Assembly: GCA_950295325.1 (NCBI GenBank)
Contig: OX485807.1
Span: forward strand, 47,274,440 to 47,338,439
Direction of reading: 5' to 3'
Length of the DNA: 64,000 nt
DNA from: Polytrichum commune
Taxonomy: Eukaryota; Streptophyta; Polytrichopsida; Polytrichales; Polytrichaceae
The number at the start of each line of letters is the position of its first letter. The first letter of the stretch is position 1. Of the stretch, positions 33,151-46,051 are shown piece after piece. A model generated the notes under the pieces. It had not been told where the DNA came from and did no database searches. It saw nothing but the letters and a program-made list of their open reading frames with translations. A program made the translations under genes and the position numbers.

Positions 33151-34985
33151 ACATTTTTTTCCAAAGAATATACACGATTCAATTTTATGTTAACCTTCGT
33201 AATCGTAAACTGCAATTTTGAACGAGAATACGTGGGCATCAAGGTTTCGTTACTCATGTGCATGACTAATAAACTACCACATTCCATGTCGGTTTCGAGA
33301 GTTGCACAAACCAGTGTGCTCTTCGAATGAAATAAATCGCTACCTTCGTGCCATCCTGTGATTTCGTCACTGCGGAACGTCGGATGGTGCTGAAGTGCAG
33401 TACACGTAAAGTTCGGTCCACATAAATTCTCACCTCCCAAAAGGACTCCTACTGGATCTCAATCTTCGCATCATCACCGACATGATTGGGAGCCCACCAA
33501 TCTGTTCAGAAAGTTCATAAGGCTCTCTATCTGGATCTACATAGTAATCACAAGACACAAATACAGGATTAGTCTGGCTTTAGAATACTTACTGGTCAGT
33601 GCTAGCACACAGCTCTGTGAGCCGATGTGAAGTTCAAAGGCTTTCCGGGTGTGTCATCAGCAGCGGTTCCCATTATATCCCATACTCTGTTCCTTGTCAC
33701 ATGTGACACGGGCACAGGTATTCCGATCGCACATAAGTCCTTTCAAGGTGCAAGCATAAGATCTGAATGAACCATAAGTTTCCAGATAACTCGGCTTCGA
33801 GTGCCATCTCAACATCATGTAATCGAGCATGTCGACAAGGTTAATTAAGTATGTGAACTGCTGCCTGTCACGATATTTGACTGAAGAATGCTGAAGTATG
33901 ACAATTCAGAATTCCAGCCGAAAAACACACAACGTTGAAGGGGGAAAAGATCAGGGACACCGCAGAAGCATGGATACAGATAAATAGATACACAGACATA
34001 TACACAGGATATTTCATAGCTTGCAACATTTTCTCTTAACAGCTTGAAATTTGACGGTCATTTACACACAATTTCGCACACTCTAGAAACGTACTGGGCA
34101 AATAGAATTTGCATAGGTGTGCTTGCTACCTGATGTTTAGTTCCGTATACTAAATGTAAAGCGATGTCACTAACATATGGTAAATTTACAAGGCCGTAAA
34201 AATCATCATTTGGCAGATCTCAGTACCGACTGGTATTGTTTGCGGCATCAGCTACGTATGCTAAAGGATATCCTACCTATCCTCCTCGTTTTGAGTTGGA
34301 CACATTTAGAAGGGATATTTTTTTGTCGCTACTCATTTCCTCAAAGATTAGTCATTCTCATATATACTGGCATAAGCGTATTTGAATTTCGACTAGGTAG
34401 TAATGCAAAATAGTCACGAAATCCTAATATGTTAGGGAAAATTTCACTCACCCTATCGCACTACTGTCGCATACGCTCGAATCTGGCAATCACTGTATTT
34501 GTGTGTACCTTCACAATCCCGTTACAATTGTTGCGCTAGAGGCTTCAGCGCAAAATTTTGTGCTGCTTGAGACACAAAAGAGTTCAAAAGTGACAGTGAC
34601 GAAGAGGTTGCCCTTGCAAGGACAGTGGTGAAGGTGAGATTGGCGGTGACAGGTCTAATCGTACAAAAAGAGCTGCACGTCATTTGGGCCTATGTGCACT
34701 GGGATTGATATTGCAGTCGTCCAGTCAACTTCGACAACCAACCGTTCGACAGCGCAACAGGGTAATAATGCTTCAATATCCTGAATGATGATGCTGAGAG
34801 AAAATAAGTCCTGTAAATGCACACATATCATCCGATCCCGGCTTGAAGTCTAATCTTGCATGATAAAGTTTAGCCTGCTATAAGAGGCACTATTCTAATT
34901 TCCTAACTAATCTTCTTTGCGTTTAAAAAATCAACAGATATAACTAAAATTTTCGCTGAGAATCATCAGACGAAATAGATCCTTT
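33151..34985. other. Intergenic space between two convergent genes
   Basis: Contains the 3' flanks of the channel gene (plus) and the BODYGUARD-like gene (minus). No open frame has a recognisable product. No clear polyadenylation signal could be assigned. Confidence 0.4.
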
Positions 34986-37810
34986 CTATGATCTACGTAT
35001 TTCTTCCTCTATATCCTTGGCCATTGCTTCCTCTCTACCTAAGACGACTGTGATATGGTTAGCTCTCTTGATTGTAAAGAGAGAGACATTTGAGTAGCGC
35101 TGGCTGAGGTCCAGGCTGCATTGAAGGGGGCACATGTCGTCATTATCTCCATGAATGACCCTGACTCGTTTTTCTGACTTCAATAGAGAATTCATGCTCC
35201 ACTCAGTGGTGTGAGCACCAGAACAAATAGTGTTGTGAAAAGTGTGCCAGGCTGCATCATGCGTATGCTGCATGAAGTCGTGGAAAATAAACTCTGGTAT
35301 CCTGCAACGCGGATAAATGATTGTCAGTAGAAACACCAAAGTCGGTGAGAGGCAAAACGCTTGCTCTCCCTACCTATCCATATCAGAATATAGGAAGAAT
35401 GGAACTCGTGACATTGTAAGATCCTTTGAAGAGGTCAGAATGTTTATGGACATAATCTACATCCTACAATTGCAACAAGCGAGTAGTTTTCCTTCAAATT
35501 ACAAACAGACCAGTTGACAAGAACACACATGGACACACATCCATTTCTCATGAAACACGGTACTGCCATTTTACAAGTATGCAAAGAAGTTTTTAAATAT
35601 TTGTACACTGTAGCAGTGACCTCGTTTGTGAATGATTAATTCTGAAAACCTTGGAGTCATGAGGATGAAATCTTGGACAATTAAACCTTGCATGTAAGAA
35701 CAACCAACGAAATGCAATGTCATATTACCTCTGTCTGATTTATAGGACAATGTTTGTTTTCAATTCTAATGGTAGTGAAATTTGTAGTGAAATTCTTGAG
35801 ATCTTCAGTCTTACAAAATAGTTTTATCCAATTAAATATATGTTTAGTTACTCTAGTGATGAACTAGCCCTCACTCCTATGGTGTACTTACCTCATTCCC
35901 AGGAGATTATTGCAAACGAAAGCAAATACAGGCTCCCAGAACCTATGGTTTTTGCAGATGACCAAACAAATGACTCGCCCAAGATGCTCGTACCACGACA
36001 TCACAGAAGGCCCAAATGCCATAAGTGGCCAAATCTTCTTTGGGGCAACCTTCCACAACAGATGTGATGAATGTTGCCCGTCAGGGACTGATGGATAGTA
36101 AATCTGCAGCAAGAGAAGGGCATATTTAGTACCAATCAAAAACGTTAAACAGGCTCCAGATTAGACTCGATCCTGGAGGTTTTTCAGCATGTAACAGAAT
36201 AGTCCTGTCCGGAATAAGGCCATGGTTGATGTCCTACCGCCGAAAAAACCTCTAAATGGCCAGGGGCCTGAGTTCCTTTCGGGAGAAAAAAGAAAAGCAA
36301 GGATATGACGAGCAACTGTACCGGCGAAACAAGTGTGACAGACTTCACAGAGTCTGGGTCCTGGCCAGCCATAGAAAGCGCGATCGTGCAGCCCATAGAA
36401 TGGGCTACTAAGTGATACTTCTTGAGTCCATAGCGTTCAACGACCGATCTGTAACAATGCAAGCAAATTAGCATCGATTGTCTTAAGGAGTCGTTTCACA
36501 CTGGCAGACATGCCTCCCAACAAACACTAAGGAGATGACATCGGTTTTCTAAAATGCAACTCATAATATGAGTAACGGCCTTCAAAACAAGTCGCTAACC
36601 TGCGAATCATATCGACATGATCAGCATTTGAGTACATGCAATTAGCGGGCTTCGGGCTCTTCCCAAAGCCAAGAATGTCGACGGCAAATAAGCGGTGTGA
36701 GGATCCAATGGTGTCTGATAGGAACGGAAACACAGTGTCTGCCCAGAAGGAAGACGAAGAGCAGAAACCATGAATGAATATAACATTGTTCTCAGCATCA
36801 TCTTCACAATCTCCTGATTCAGCACCTCCCGAAACATCTGCACAACAGCGAGAAGGCTCAGTAAGCTGGCACAAGCCCTCTCCAATTAGTTGGTTACTGT
36901 AATTCCAGTTCACGGACCACACTTCGATTTCTTGAAGCATACCAAATGCATCAACTCATTTCGTCAATTGTCTCAGTTTTGCGGCAACACAGTTTCACAC
37001 CAGAAAGCTATGATACTATCTCATTGGAACACAGGCATCATCAGTCGTTACGGCGACTCGGTAGAGTTCCCCGAGAGGAACAGAACATATACAACAACAT
37101 TGCGTGGTTCCACAGAGGTCGAAAACAGCAAATACGGGAGTAAACGGCAATCTACCTTTTCCAGCGGTACGAACATAAAGCAACTGTCTATTTTGTTGCC
37201 AACTGGTGCAAGTGTTGCATCCGCAATCAGACCACCGCGCCTTCGTCGTCACAATGCTCTCAGACTTCAACTTATCTTCAAAATTGGCTTCTTTACTAAT
37301 TTCATCTATTGATAGCATTCCAGTGTCTAATTCAGTCGCGCTTACAGCTTCGCATAGCTGCTTCCTGGTTTTCGGTGAAGAGGCAGCAGTAGCTCTCTCA
37401 CTGGTTCTATTGTCTGCACCTTCGAGCCTCCCGGACTTCAATTGTGCCGGATACTCAATGGTAGATTCCACACTAAGGCTTCTATGAAGTGCGAGAAAAT
37501 GGACGCGCTTCCTTCCATGTCTATGTCTCCGGGAAAACAACGTGTCCGAAGGCCCCGCCCAGCCTTCGCAATCAGGAACAATTTTCGTGCTGGACTTCTT
37601 GTCTATTGGCAACTTCGGAGCCTCGGCTTGGAGGCAATAGCAAGGAGCCTCGTATTTATCCAACGTCCAATCTAAGAACGCAAAAATTGGACACAGTAAC
37701 TGGTCCACGGCGTCAAATGTCACAAACGTAACGAAGCTCAGGACTTCTACAAGCACATCTTTCACACAGAGCAGTAGCAACCTGCCCGTGCCTGCTCGCA
37801 CAGAAGCCAT
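34986..37810 (-). CDS. BDG-like: BODYGUARD-like alpha/beta hydrolase (complete, five exons)
   Basis: Member of the plant BODYGUARD family of extracellular alpha/beta hydrolases, needed for normal cuticle/cutin formation in Arabidopsis. Exons 37810-37156, 36837-36600, 36448-36322, 36103-35892 and 35301-34986, all GT..AG and phase-consistent, give 515 residues. The N-terminal about 60 residues are hydrophobic (RLLLLCVKDVLVEVLSFVTF, ..DAVDQLLCPIFAFLDW), as in the family; next come a linker, a WSDCGCNTCTSW Cys-rich motif, and the hydrolase fold: NNVIFIHGFCSSSSFWADT with the HGF oxyanion motif at 241-243, FAVDILGFGKSPKP, nucleophile Ser315 in LVAHSMGC, WPLMAFGPSVMSWYEHLGR, HDAAWHTFHNTICSG, acid in HGDNDD (about Asp465) and His493 in RANHITVV. 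All triad residues are present, so it should be active. Convergent with the channel gene. The ATG at 37810 opens the hydrophobic leader. Confidence 0.94.
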
Positions 37811-37919
37811 CTTCGAATGGGGTATTCGCCTCCAGCGCGCACTTCACATTTCGGTGTAACAAGAAGTGCAAAGAATGGTGGAGGCTCTCTACATCGACTA
37901 CTCGTTCAATCGGGGCTCA

Positions 37920-38265
37920 GTCGTGCGTAACCAGATCTCCAAAGCGCTTCTAAGTTGCACAGAAGTTTTGCACACACACTGCTCTAACGTCATACCGCCA
38001 CTCGCAACCGCATACTTGGTAAACAAACGTCAATTAGAAACCTGGAATCCACTTCCAGCGTGACTTGGAACTTTGTAAACCAGTACACAGTAAGAAGTTC
38101 AATCATGTGTAACCGAAGCCTCCGCGGAGTTTCTAAGTTGCACGAAAGCTTTTGGACACACACTGTTGTAACGATAAACTGCCATTCACAACCGCGTACT
38201 TATAAACAACGTCGATTGAAAACCTGGAATACAATTTCGACGTGAAACTTAAGTTTAGAAACAGG
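37920..38265. repeat. Tandem duplication, 182-bp spacing, upstream of the hydrolase gene
   Basis: Two diverged copies. CTAAGTTGCAC, then CACACACTG, AACGT/AACGAT.., ACAACCGC-type text and CCTGGAAT occur in both; CCTGGAAT is at 38041 and 38223, 182 bp apart. It lies in the presumed promoter side of the minus-strand hydrolase gene, starting about 110 bp from its ATG. Confidence 0.75.
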
Positions 38266-38429
38266 TGCACAGTGCGAAGTTGCCGTGCAAACCCGAGCAG
38301 CAAGTGGCTGCGGAGTGCCTCTTCGTTTGTAGTCCACGGCAAAAGATCTCCGGAACAAAGCACCGTCAACCTTCATTAAGTCAGCCCGTACGGAATTTCA
38401 GGCACATCAGATGAGATTAACAATGACAA

Positions 38430-38815
38430 ACATCGGCTGGAATCATGCTTCTTATTAAGCTCCTATTGGTGAAGTCTCTCCGCTTCAAGGGGCTCCTCTT
38501 GATCCAAAACTGTGCAACATGATGAGAGTCTGTAAGACATCTTAATCCTACCGTCAATTTCTTCCGAATCTGTAATAGCAAAAGTTGCAAGAAATCTCCT
38601 CCATTTCAGATGGCATTATTAAACAATGGTGAACATTGGGTGGAATCATGCTTCTGGGGCTCCTAGTGGGTAAAGCCGCTCCACCTGGGGCTCCGCTTGC
38701 CAGGAACTGTGCAACAGAAAGCCTGTAAGGTAACCTAGTCCTACCGTCGGTTTCTCCAAAATCTACAATATCAAAAGATGCAAGAAATTGAGTCCACTTC
38801 AGTGGCGACGACCTC
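38430..38815. repeat. Tandem duplication, about 203-bp spacing
   Basis: TGGAATCATGCTTCT at 38438 and 38641, GGGGCTCC.., AACTGTGCAACA, CCTACCGTC(A/G), and GCAAGAAAT(C/T) all recur in the same order. Copies are diverged. Non-coding. Confidence 0.75.
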
Positions 38816-39680
38816 GGTCGAAACGTAGCTTGTCGACCTGGAGCTCACGGCCACCATACAAAAGAGCTGCGTATTGTGAAGCTTCTCGAGCACAAGTGCA
38901 GCAGCAGGTAGGGTACCTCCCTCCCCACCGCCCCAAACAAGTGACTTCCGTCAACGAATCGTCGTCGAGACAACCCTCTTCTCGTCCCTCGGACGGACAG
39001 ACGTCGGTGCTTCGTCGTGAAGGGACGGCTCTGGCCACCCCACGTCGCTCGGTGGGTCCCACGAGAATTAGTTACTACAGTGCTATGTTTTTCCCTCCTG
39101 AACGGGTCTTCGTTCCCTCTCTAGCTCAATCCATTCTTTTCTATTCTAATACAAAAGAGTCTTTTATTTTTGTTTTGCATTACACACACAGCTCAACCTA
39201 GCAAAGTGGATGTTAGGATTTTTCGACCACTCACGACTCATGCCCCGATCACATCAAACTTTTTGTCCAGTTCCCACTATAAAATTGTTGGGGATTATGT
39301 TGAGAAATAGATTCTGACCCACCATTTTTTCACACTGTTACAGTCGGAGATGCTGACAGATGGTGTCATAAATGACCGGTGTGATCAGCCCCTCGAGCCA
39401 CAAACTTTTTGTCGGAGGCAGTATTCTCGGTGCAGTCCGCTTCTTATTTTGCATTCCAAAATGGTTTTCTCTTCTTCTTTTTGCAATACAAGGATGCGTG
39501 GAATTACCATTGGCTTCTGCTCACTCGATAATTTTATGAGCTATGAAGGTTGCACATTGTATGTGCATATCATAGATGTTCTATGGTGTAGGGGCTAGGA
39601 TCCAATGGTTTGAGACCACACAATCCATGTAGTAATTTGTCAAAACCGTTTCTCAATCAATATGCCCAGTCGGTCTTGAA
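38816..39680. other. Intergenic DNA with a GC-rich block
   Basis: 38800-39070 is GC-rich with a 137-codon plus frame (38788-39201) and an overlapping minus frame (38799-39062). Neither has a known domain, and the composition (Ser/Arg/Pro) suggests chance. It could be a GC-rich promoter-type region or a first exon of something I cannot recognise. Confidence 0.35.
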
Positions 39681-39996
39681 CTACACTAAATATGATATTT
39701 AGTGTTGTTACCACCCTATCCTACTCAACACTAATTTTTAATTCTTTGATAATTAGTGTTAGACATAAATGTGCCACCACCCTCCCTACCGCCACCTTCC
39801 GTCTCCTTTTATCATTGTTAAAAAAATTTAATATCCTTACTAACATTAAATCCATGCATGTAACTTCCACATATTACCATAGTTGATATTTAGTGTTTGA
39901 GTTTACATTTAATGTTACTTACTTTCATAGGGTTAGTGATATTTAGTGTATGCGTTCGTATTTAGTGTATCAAACACTAAATATCATATTTAGTGT
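39681..39996. mobile_element. MITE (ACTAAATATGATATTTAGTG ends), 316 bp
   Basis: The inverted ends are perfect over at least 26 bp, beginning CTACACTAAATATGATATTT and finishing with the exact reverse complement. The short palindromic core AAATATGATATTT makes each end self-complementary too. No target duplication could be defined. Confidence 0.8.
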
Positions 39997-40075
39997 AGTC
40001 ATGAGCAAGGAGACTCAAATTGTTTAATGTCTCACATGGAGGTCTCATTTTGTTTTTGTTAGACATGAGGTCCAC

Positions 40076-40902
40076 AACAACACATCCACGCGCTCATCAC
40101 AAATAGACATAACAAAGCAGTATGCATTGGGAAATACACAAACTTCTCATCTCCAACAAAATAACAAGACACTACATACTTATGAATGCAGGCACATATA
40201 ATGAACTTCCCCAAGAAAACACAATTCCACCATGGTTACTCCCATGCACATGTGACACCCAGAGATGCTATTGCAACGCTAGGCTCAAACCTGACATACT
40301 ATGTTTGCTAGGCCACCCATACAACTCTCCACCCCCAGAAGCACCTGCGCCAACAATCACTATACAATTCATTGAATTCACATATTGCAATGACAGGTTC
40401 TCTACTGACACAAGGGAGCGGAAACTCGCAAAATACCAACCACTCATCGACAATATCATAGCGAGAGGATGGAAAGTAGCTCCACTTATCGTACTAGCAT
40501 CCGGGGCCAGAGCCACAACTCACATCCCCTCGATGAACGAACTAGAAACAAAACTTAAACTCCCGCCATCCCAAATTAGGAGCACATTCAAACAAATCAA
40601 TATTATCGCCACACAATACGCACACTCAATATTGATCCATAAAAGACGGATTGAAAATAACCAACCCATCACAGATCTACAAAACCACAATTAAAACCCA
40701 TGCACCCCACACACCCCCCTCCCCCCACCCCCGGTTCAACCGGTTAAAACCTCAGTTACTAACATAGTGTCTACTCCCTGCAAAGGGTGAAGTAGTATTA
40801 CACCCAACGCCACTACCCTGGGGTATGGCCACAGTTGTCCTACGAACAGACACTTTATTCACTCCGGCCCCTAATAGGGACCGGAGTTCTTCTTCTTCTT
40901 CT
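40076..40902 (+). mobile_element. 5'-truncated LINE, C-terminal ORF end plus 3' UTR
   Basis: Same LINE family as 17298-17917. Flanked by TGAGGTCCAC at about 40065-40075 and 40903 onward, a 10-bp target duplication. The open frame 40122-40694 carries HKLLISNKITRHYILMNAG, a Cys-rich LLPCTCDTQRCYCN segment, IQFIEFTYCNDRF, GARATTHIPSM and QYAHSILIHKRR. The 3' UTR ends in (TTC)n. Corresponding text in the minus-strand LINE at 19661 places this after the zinc knuckle. No catalytic domain remains. Confidence 0.87.
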
Positions 40903-40911
40903 GAGGTCCAC

Positions 40912-43794
40912 TAAAGAGGTTTTCGTGTGGATTGTATTTGATTCAAGTTCAAAAGTATGGTCGGTGTCACACATGTGCTTTGCAATTTTTTACATATTGA
41001 CTAACCAAACCTTGGATAAGCACATGGCATGCTATTTGTTCGACTCGTTTATTTAACTAATTAACATTACCAACTCATACGAAATATCATATTAAACAGT
41101 GTAACTATGTTCCAAATGACCCATCCCTTGATATTTAGAAGTCATTTTTGAGCTATGAAAACTTTCATAACAATGTTATGTGGGATTGACGGTATTCCAC
41201 TAAATATTTTCCACATTCATACATAATATGGGGGAATATCCAAGAAAATTTCATGAAATATAGTCGGTCACACATAACATTGTTATGGATCTGAAAAATG
41301 TTATGTTGACACCATAACTCTAATCTTGAGAAGCATCTTAAATAAAAAAATCATAACTTGAGGGACACAAGTACTTAAGGTTTTCAATGAAGTTGACAAC
41401 TCTTTACAATTACAGTACCATGAATGTTGATTGTTTGCATGTCCGAGCTTCTACGTACTCCCTCCGTCACAAAATGATTGTCCTACCCCGGGAGTTTTTT
41501 ATCTCAAAAAAACTGTGGGGGGATAGGACAATCATTTTGGAACGGAGGGAGTAGTTGGGTGTAAAACAACCATTGAGGAGCTGATGACACCAGCCACTTC
41601 GGACATCATCTATCAGCATCACCGGCTATAATAATGTGAAAAGTGGTGGACTTGCATCTATTTCTCAGCATAATCCCCAACAATTTCACGGTTGGAACCA
41701 TACGGGAAAGCTTGGTGCAATTGGGCCTGAGAGTGCCCGGAAGTTGCTACATGAACCAGTAAGTCACACCATACGTAAGGCGTAACAATCCCGAAAGGCG
41801 TAGCAATGTGAACTAGGGTTTAAGGAAAAGTGCAGTTCCAAAGTGCAACATCCGCCTTTTCACGTTCAAAGAATAGAATTGTACAATAGTGGTGTTTGAT
41901 GCCAATTTGACTCACATGATGTGTAAAGTCACTACTAGCATATGAGTCCTACGTAGTTGTCTCACGTCGATGAAATAATGATCCAAATCTACCACTGTGC
42001 TAGACTTGAAAATTTCCCAATTTTGTAGGACAAGTTTTCAGTGTTGTGGGCCATTTGCCTAGGACTCATATGCTTGTAGTGAAACGACTTGGACTCATAT
42101 GAGACCTGCAACTTGCAAGTTTCATCTTTGTTCCTTTTAGTGACATGAATTACACCATTAGAGTTATTCAGAAAGTAAAGTAGTTGAAAATTTGGGTTTA
42201 GTCCCAAACCTTGCATTTATGAGAACTAACACAATTTCACCCAGGTTGTCTTAATGATCAAATCACCATACACAAATAGTGGTGGGTTGTTTAAACTGGT
42301 TTTCAAGCTTGTTCTATTGGGATGCGTGGGTCAAAACTAGCCTTACAGCAGTCGATCTGGAATTTAGGACATGTCCCATGCACATATCCTATTTTGAGGA
42401 TCTTAAGATACTCTCAAAGTTTGGGAGGTGGTAAGAGGAGGTCCCAAAAGTTTCACCCACCTTTCATAATAGGTTTCAATATACAATGAGTTTGACGAGC
42501 TCTTGATCGAAAGTTATGGCAAAGAAGGATCAAACCCAGGGTGTCGTCCCTCTTTGTGGGACTTCATAGATAACTCTACCGATTCAACTCAACATGACAT
42601 ATTTTTAATAAGGTATGTGGATTATATTCGGCTACTTTTCTTCACCTAGCACCTACATTTGATTGGTGTGTGGTTAGGTGAGGATCAAGGACCAAACATC
42701 ATAAAACAAATGTTTAATAAAGATTGATTTACATCTTCAAATTTGATTGACTACTCCACACTCAATAGTGAATACAATTGCGAGGACATAGGTATTCAAT
42801 TTAAAAAATCTACAAACATGCACTTCCAATAGCCATAACTATTTCAAGGGAGGTCAGATTTTCAATCCGATTATTAAGGATGTTTCGTTGTAGATCTGCT
42901 ATTGCAACATAAGTTGCGTTATGTAATTTGAATAGGTAGAAGTCGGAGAACATGGAAATTAAAACCAAATTATAAATACCACATATCGTAAGGTATGTGG
43001 GCCTCATATGGTCACTTGAATACCTACAATTTGGTGATAAGGTAGACGAGCCTATTTGTGGTTGCTTCCATGTGGATTTTTTTTCTTCTCCTGTTCAATA
43101 AATCCCAAGTTTTAAAAAAAAAAATTAAATTTTAAAAAAAAAATCTTGTACAAATCTAATGTGATAAGAATGAGACTAAACTTCAATCTATGAAGTACTA
43201 AAAGATTAATACTTCAGGGCTTAGGTGTGCCTACTAGTGGTATGACTTTGTTTTCTTGCTCAAGAGATTGGGAGTTTTGAGCCCTTATAAACTTTGACAC
43301 TTATATGTGAAGATGAACTAAACTAGGATTTAAATATTTTTGGATTTAGACATGAATTTTGGACAATTCCAACTGTCATTATGATGTACACTAGATTGCA
43401 AAACTACACAAACATGATGGTCGGTGAACATGGAGTAACAAACATTGGAAGTCGTGGTTATCGGGTTGTTGCTTTTGTTGTTGTCGTTTGATGTTTTTGC
43501 CCCCGCAAGTGCACATTCATTATTATTTTTGGATAAGTGGTTTGTCCAAATATACTTAAATGTTTGAATTTCTTTTCCAACATACCCATTCTATTCAGAT
43601 TTTGGAAGCCAAACATGGAAACACCTTACAACAAATCTCTAGTGGCCTAGGCTATAAAATCACCAACGTCAGGCAATCCGACGTGAATTTGAGCCCGTTG
43701 GCCCTACCTTGCTCAAGAATCCTCTTGGTGCAGGGTGGGGTTTACTGCCTATCTCACGGTGGGTGGGCTCTTGGCTTCCTACCTACTTAGCTAG
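40912..43794. other. Intergenic DNA, no gene recognised apart from one MITE
   Basis: AT-rich, with short frames only. Apart from the Stowaway-type element at 41458, I see nothing that can be supported. A/T homopolymer runs lie at 43080-43145. Confidence 0.4.
41458..41551. mobile_element. Stowaway-type MITE, 94 bp, TA duplication
   Basis: Near-perfect hairpin: CTCCCTCCGTCACAAAATGA TTGTCCTACCCC at the left and its inverse ending CGGAGGGAG at the right, flanked by TA on both sides (41456-41457, 41552-41553). CTCCCTCCGT ends with TA duplications are the hallmark of Stowaway/Tc1-mariner MITEs. Confidence 0.93.
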
Positions 43795-43911
43795 TTTTTT
43801 TTCCTGTCGAGTACATAGAAGATTCCATAGCAGGAATTGAACCGCCAACCGGTCCATTCGGAAATGAACACCTCTTCACTATCACCTGGTAGTTTAGGAT
43901 CATCTCGGACC
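43795..43911 (-). mobile_element. SINE-like element, diverged second copy
   Basis: On the minus strand it starts GGTCCGAGATGATCCTAAAC TACCAGGTGATAG, matching the head of the SINE at 21815, with a B-box-like GGTTCAATTCC and an A run (plus-strand T run 43795-43802). The adjacent 43700-43770 resembles 60290-60350 in inverse orientation (GGCAGTAAA(C/T)CCCACCCTGCA), so the repeat unit may extend to the left. Confidence 0.75.
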
Positions 43912-45538
43912 AATAGCCTAGGCTTTGTAAGCCCACCCAATGCTTACATATGACTCCAACAACCCTTTTGATGCCTTCTATCATCTTCACGTCCTTTTTC
44001 TTTATACTATCTTATCCCTCCATACGGTCTTCAATTTTTTTATATCTATGTAACTTAATGATTGTAACGCAACCTTTGGTGCTTTTATAGTTGGACTCGA
44101 TGATATTACCACCCATGAAAAAAGGCTCATAATGACAATAAACCTACGACATTCTAAAAGCCGGCCACTTCATACTCGATGTCCAAAATACACCTTCCAA
44201 TCTTTACAAATTTGAAATCCAAGCCATTGAGTGGGCACCCATTCAAACACTATACCCATGACATCACTAAGGGTACACTATTTCAATCATAACTTAGGTA
44301 CCTTGTGCTTTATGTGGGGTTTGGTGGGAGGGAGCTTGGCCAATAGGAAAGGAAGAGTGGAGAAAAATAGTTGAATTGGTGGGGGGATTTAGGGCAACAA
44401 TGTTTCTTGATTTCCTCTCGGTTTGCACTGGTTTTCCCAAGGTGGTTGTATTTTGGTTATGTTCTTGTAATTGAATTTTCAATTTGTGCCAAAATGAAGA
44501 AGATTTAAGACAGTAATATACTGCTAGGTTTATGACAAGTGACTTCTTCGCTTGAAGTAGACATATGCTTAGTAAAGTTGGTGTTCAACAATCTAACCTA
44601 TTATTAAGAAATACCTTCACATATTGATATCTTCTTCAAAGGTCTTTTTTTCGTTTTGTTTTTCAAACACACTTCATTTTATGAAGTTTATGAAGATCTT
44701 TTGTAAACACCAAGATGTTATCTTTAACTCTTAGCCATTTGACCATTCAAATATCAACTGCTCTACTTCTTGACTTTTTAATTTTCTCTCAATGCTTCGA
44801 GTCAAACTCATCAAACGAGATTGGGCTCTTTGAATTTGCCTTCTCGAGATTGCTAATGACACCTCGGCCACAACTAGAACTTAACGGTGAATACTTAATT
44901 AATGAGTGGTTGACAATTCAAAAGAAGTTGTGTTGTCGGAGCTTATCCTTGTGGGGGACGGGGGGGGGGGGTGTCCCACTCTTCATATCATGTACAATAT
45001 AATGTGATTGTAAAAAGGGGTATTACTTGACGCATTAGAATACATAGACAATACATAGGGAGGAGGTATTGTTTTTTCTCTAGTGTGTACAAATATAAAG
45101 GCTATTGAAAATTTTAAAGTAGAGGTAAGTGTACAAAAGGAGAACCTAAAGTTTAGAATTTTTTGACGATATATGTGTGTTGTAGGGTTAGATCATTGTG
45201 AGTTGCATCCTATGGATACAAAAATCTTCACTGAAAGTGGATTGCACCGATGTTTTTTGGAATTCACAATCTATGTATGTAGTGGAGACATTTATCACAT
45301 TAAATTGAATATCCTAGTACAAATACATGGGTCTATTATCTAGCTAGCATCAACACGTATACATATGTTTTTCTTTATAATTTTCTTGTATATAGGGGGT
45401 TTATTTCAAAGTCGCCCATGCACTTCATTTCATTCCCAATGAAAAGTGCATATGCCAAGGGAACTTGCCGCCACACCTCACCTTTTGAATTGCTTGAAGA
45501 CAAGCTTGTTTTGTCAACCGATATGTTACATGTACTTA
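43912..45538. other. Intergenic DNA, no gene recognised
   Basis: Only short frames without recognisable domains. A G homopolymer lies at 44956-44972. Confidence 0.4.
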
Positions 45539-46038
45539 GGGCCACTTCACACACGAGACTGAGAGCCCGTGACCAGTACACTTCAAGCACTCTTATTAGT
45601 GGAAAAGGCGGAGCTGGTCCAAGTTCGCTTCACACTACACTTGAGGGACCAACGGAGTATGTGAATGCAAGATGGATGTAGAGTCTACATGGATTCCTAC
45701 ATGACATCCAATGAATCATGTTTCATGGTCACTTGGACTATTTTTCAAAAACCACCTCTTGGAGGTAGGCCTAACACAAAACCGGAAGACCATGGCACTC
45801 CAAACGCTCACAACCGTTGGTTTATTCTATTGTATCATGTGTGAGGACCTCCATGAATAGAAATTCATTGAAATAGCATTTGGTTGAGGGCCCAGTCACA
45901 TATGACTTCACACTACACTTGAGGGTCTGTGACCACACTACATGATGTTGGAGGTGTGTTGGGACGGACTTTGAACACTTTCTTTTGGGCTCTCATAATT
46001 TCATGGTCACGGCACATGGCTCGTGTGTGAAGTGGCCC
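45539..46038 (+). mobile_element. Harbinger-like MITE family A, copy 4
   Basis: 500 bp, same orientation as copy 1, ends as in the family, flanked by TTA on both sides (45536-45538 and 46039-46041). Confidence 0.9.
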
Positions 46039-46051
46039 TTAGATGCCAACT

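Noticed and set aside
38788-39201. 137-codon frame in a GC-rich block
   Set aside because: Ser/Arg/Pro-rich, overlapped by an antisense frame and partly inside a tandem duplication; no domain recognised.
43650-43925. AGCCTAGGCT-like sequences on both sides of the second SINE as target duplication
   Set aside because: The motif is palindromic and the match is short and imperfect, so it cannot be told from chance.
45418-45681. Frames shared between MITE copies (also at 63039-63248 and 23318-23680)
   Set aside because: The similar peptides at several loci come from repeated MITE DNA, with no transposase motif.
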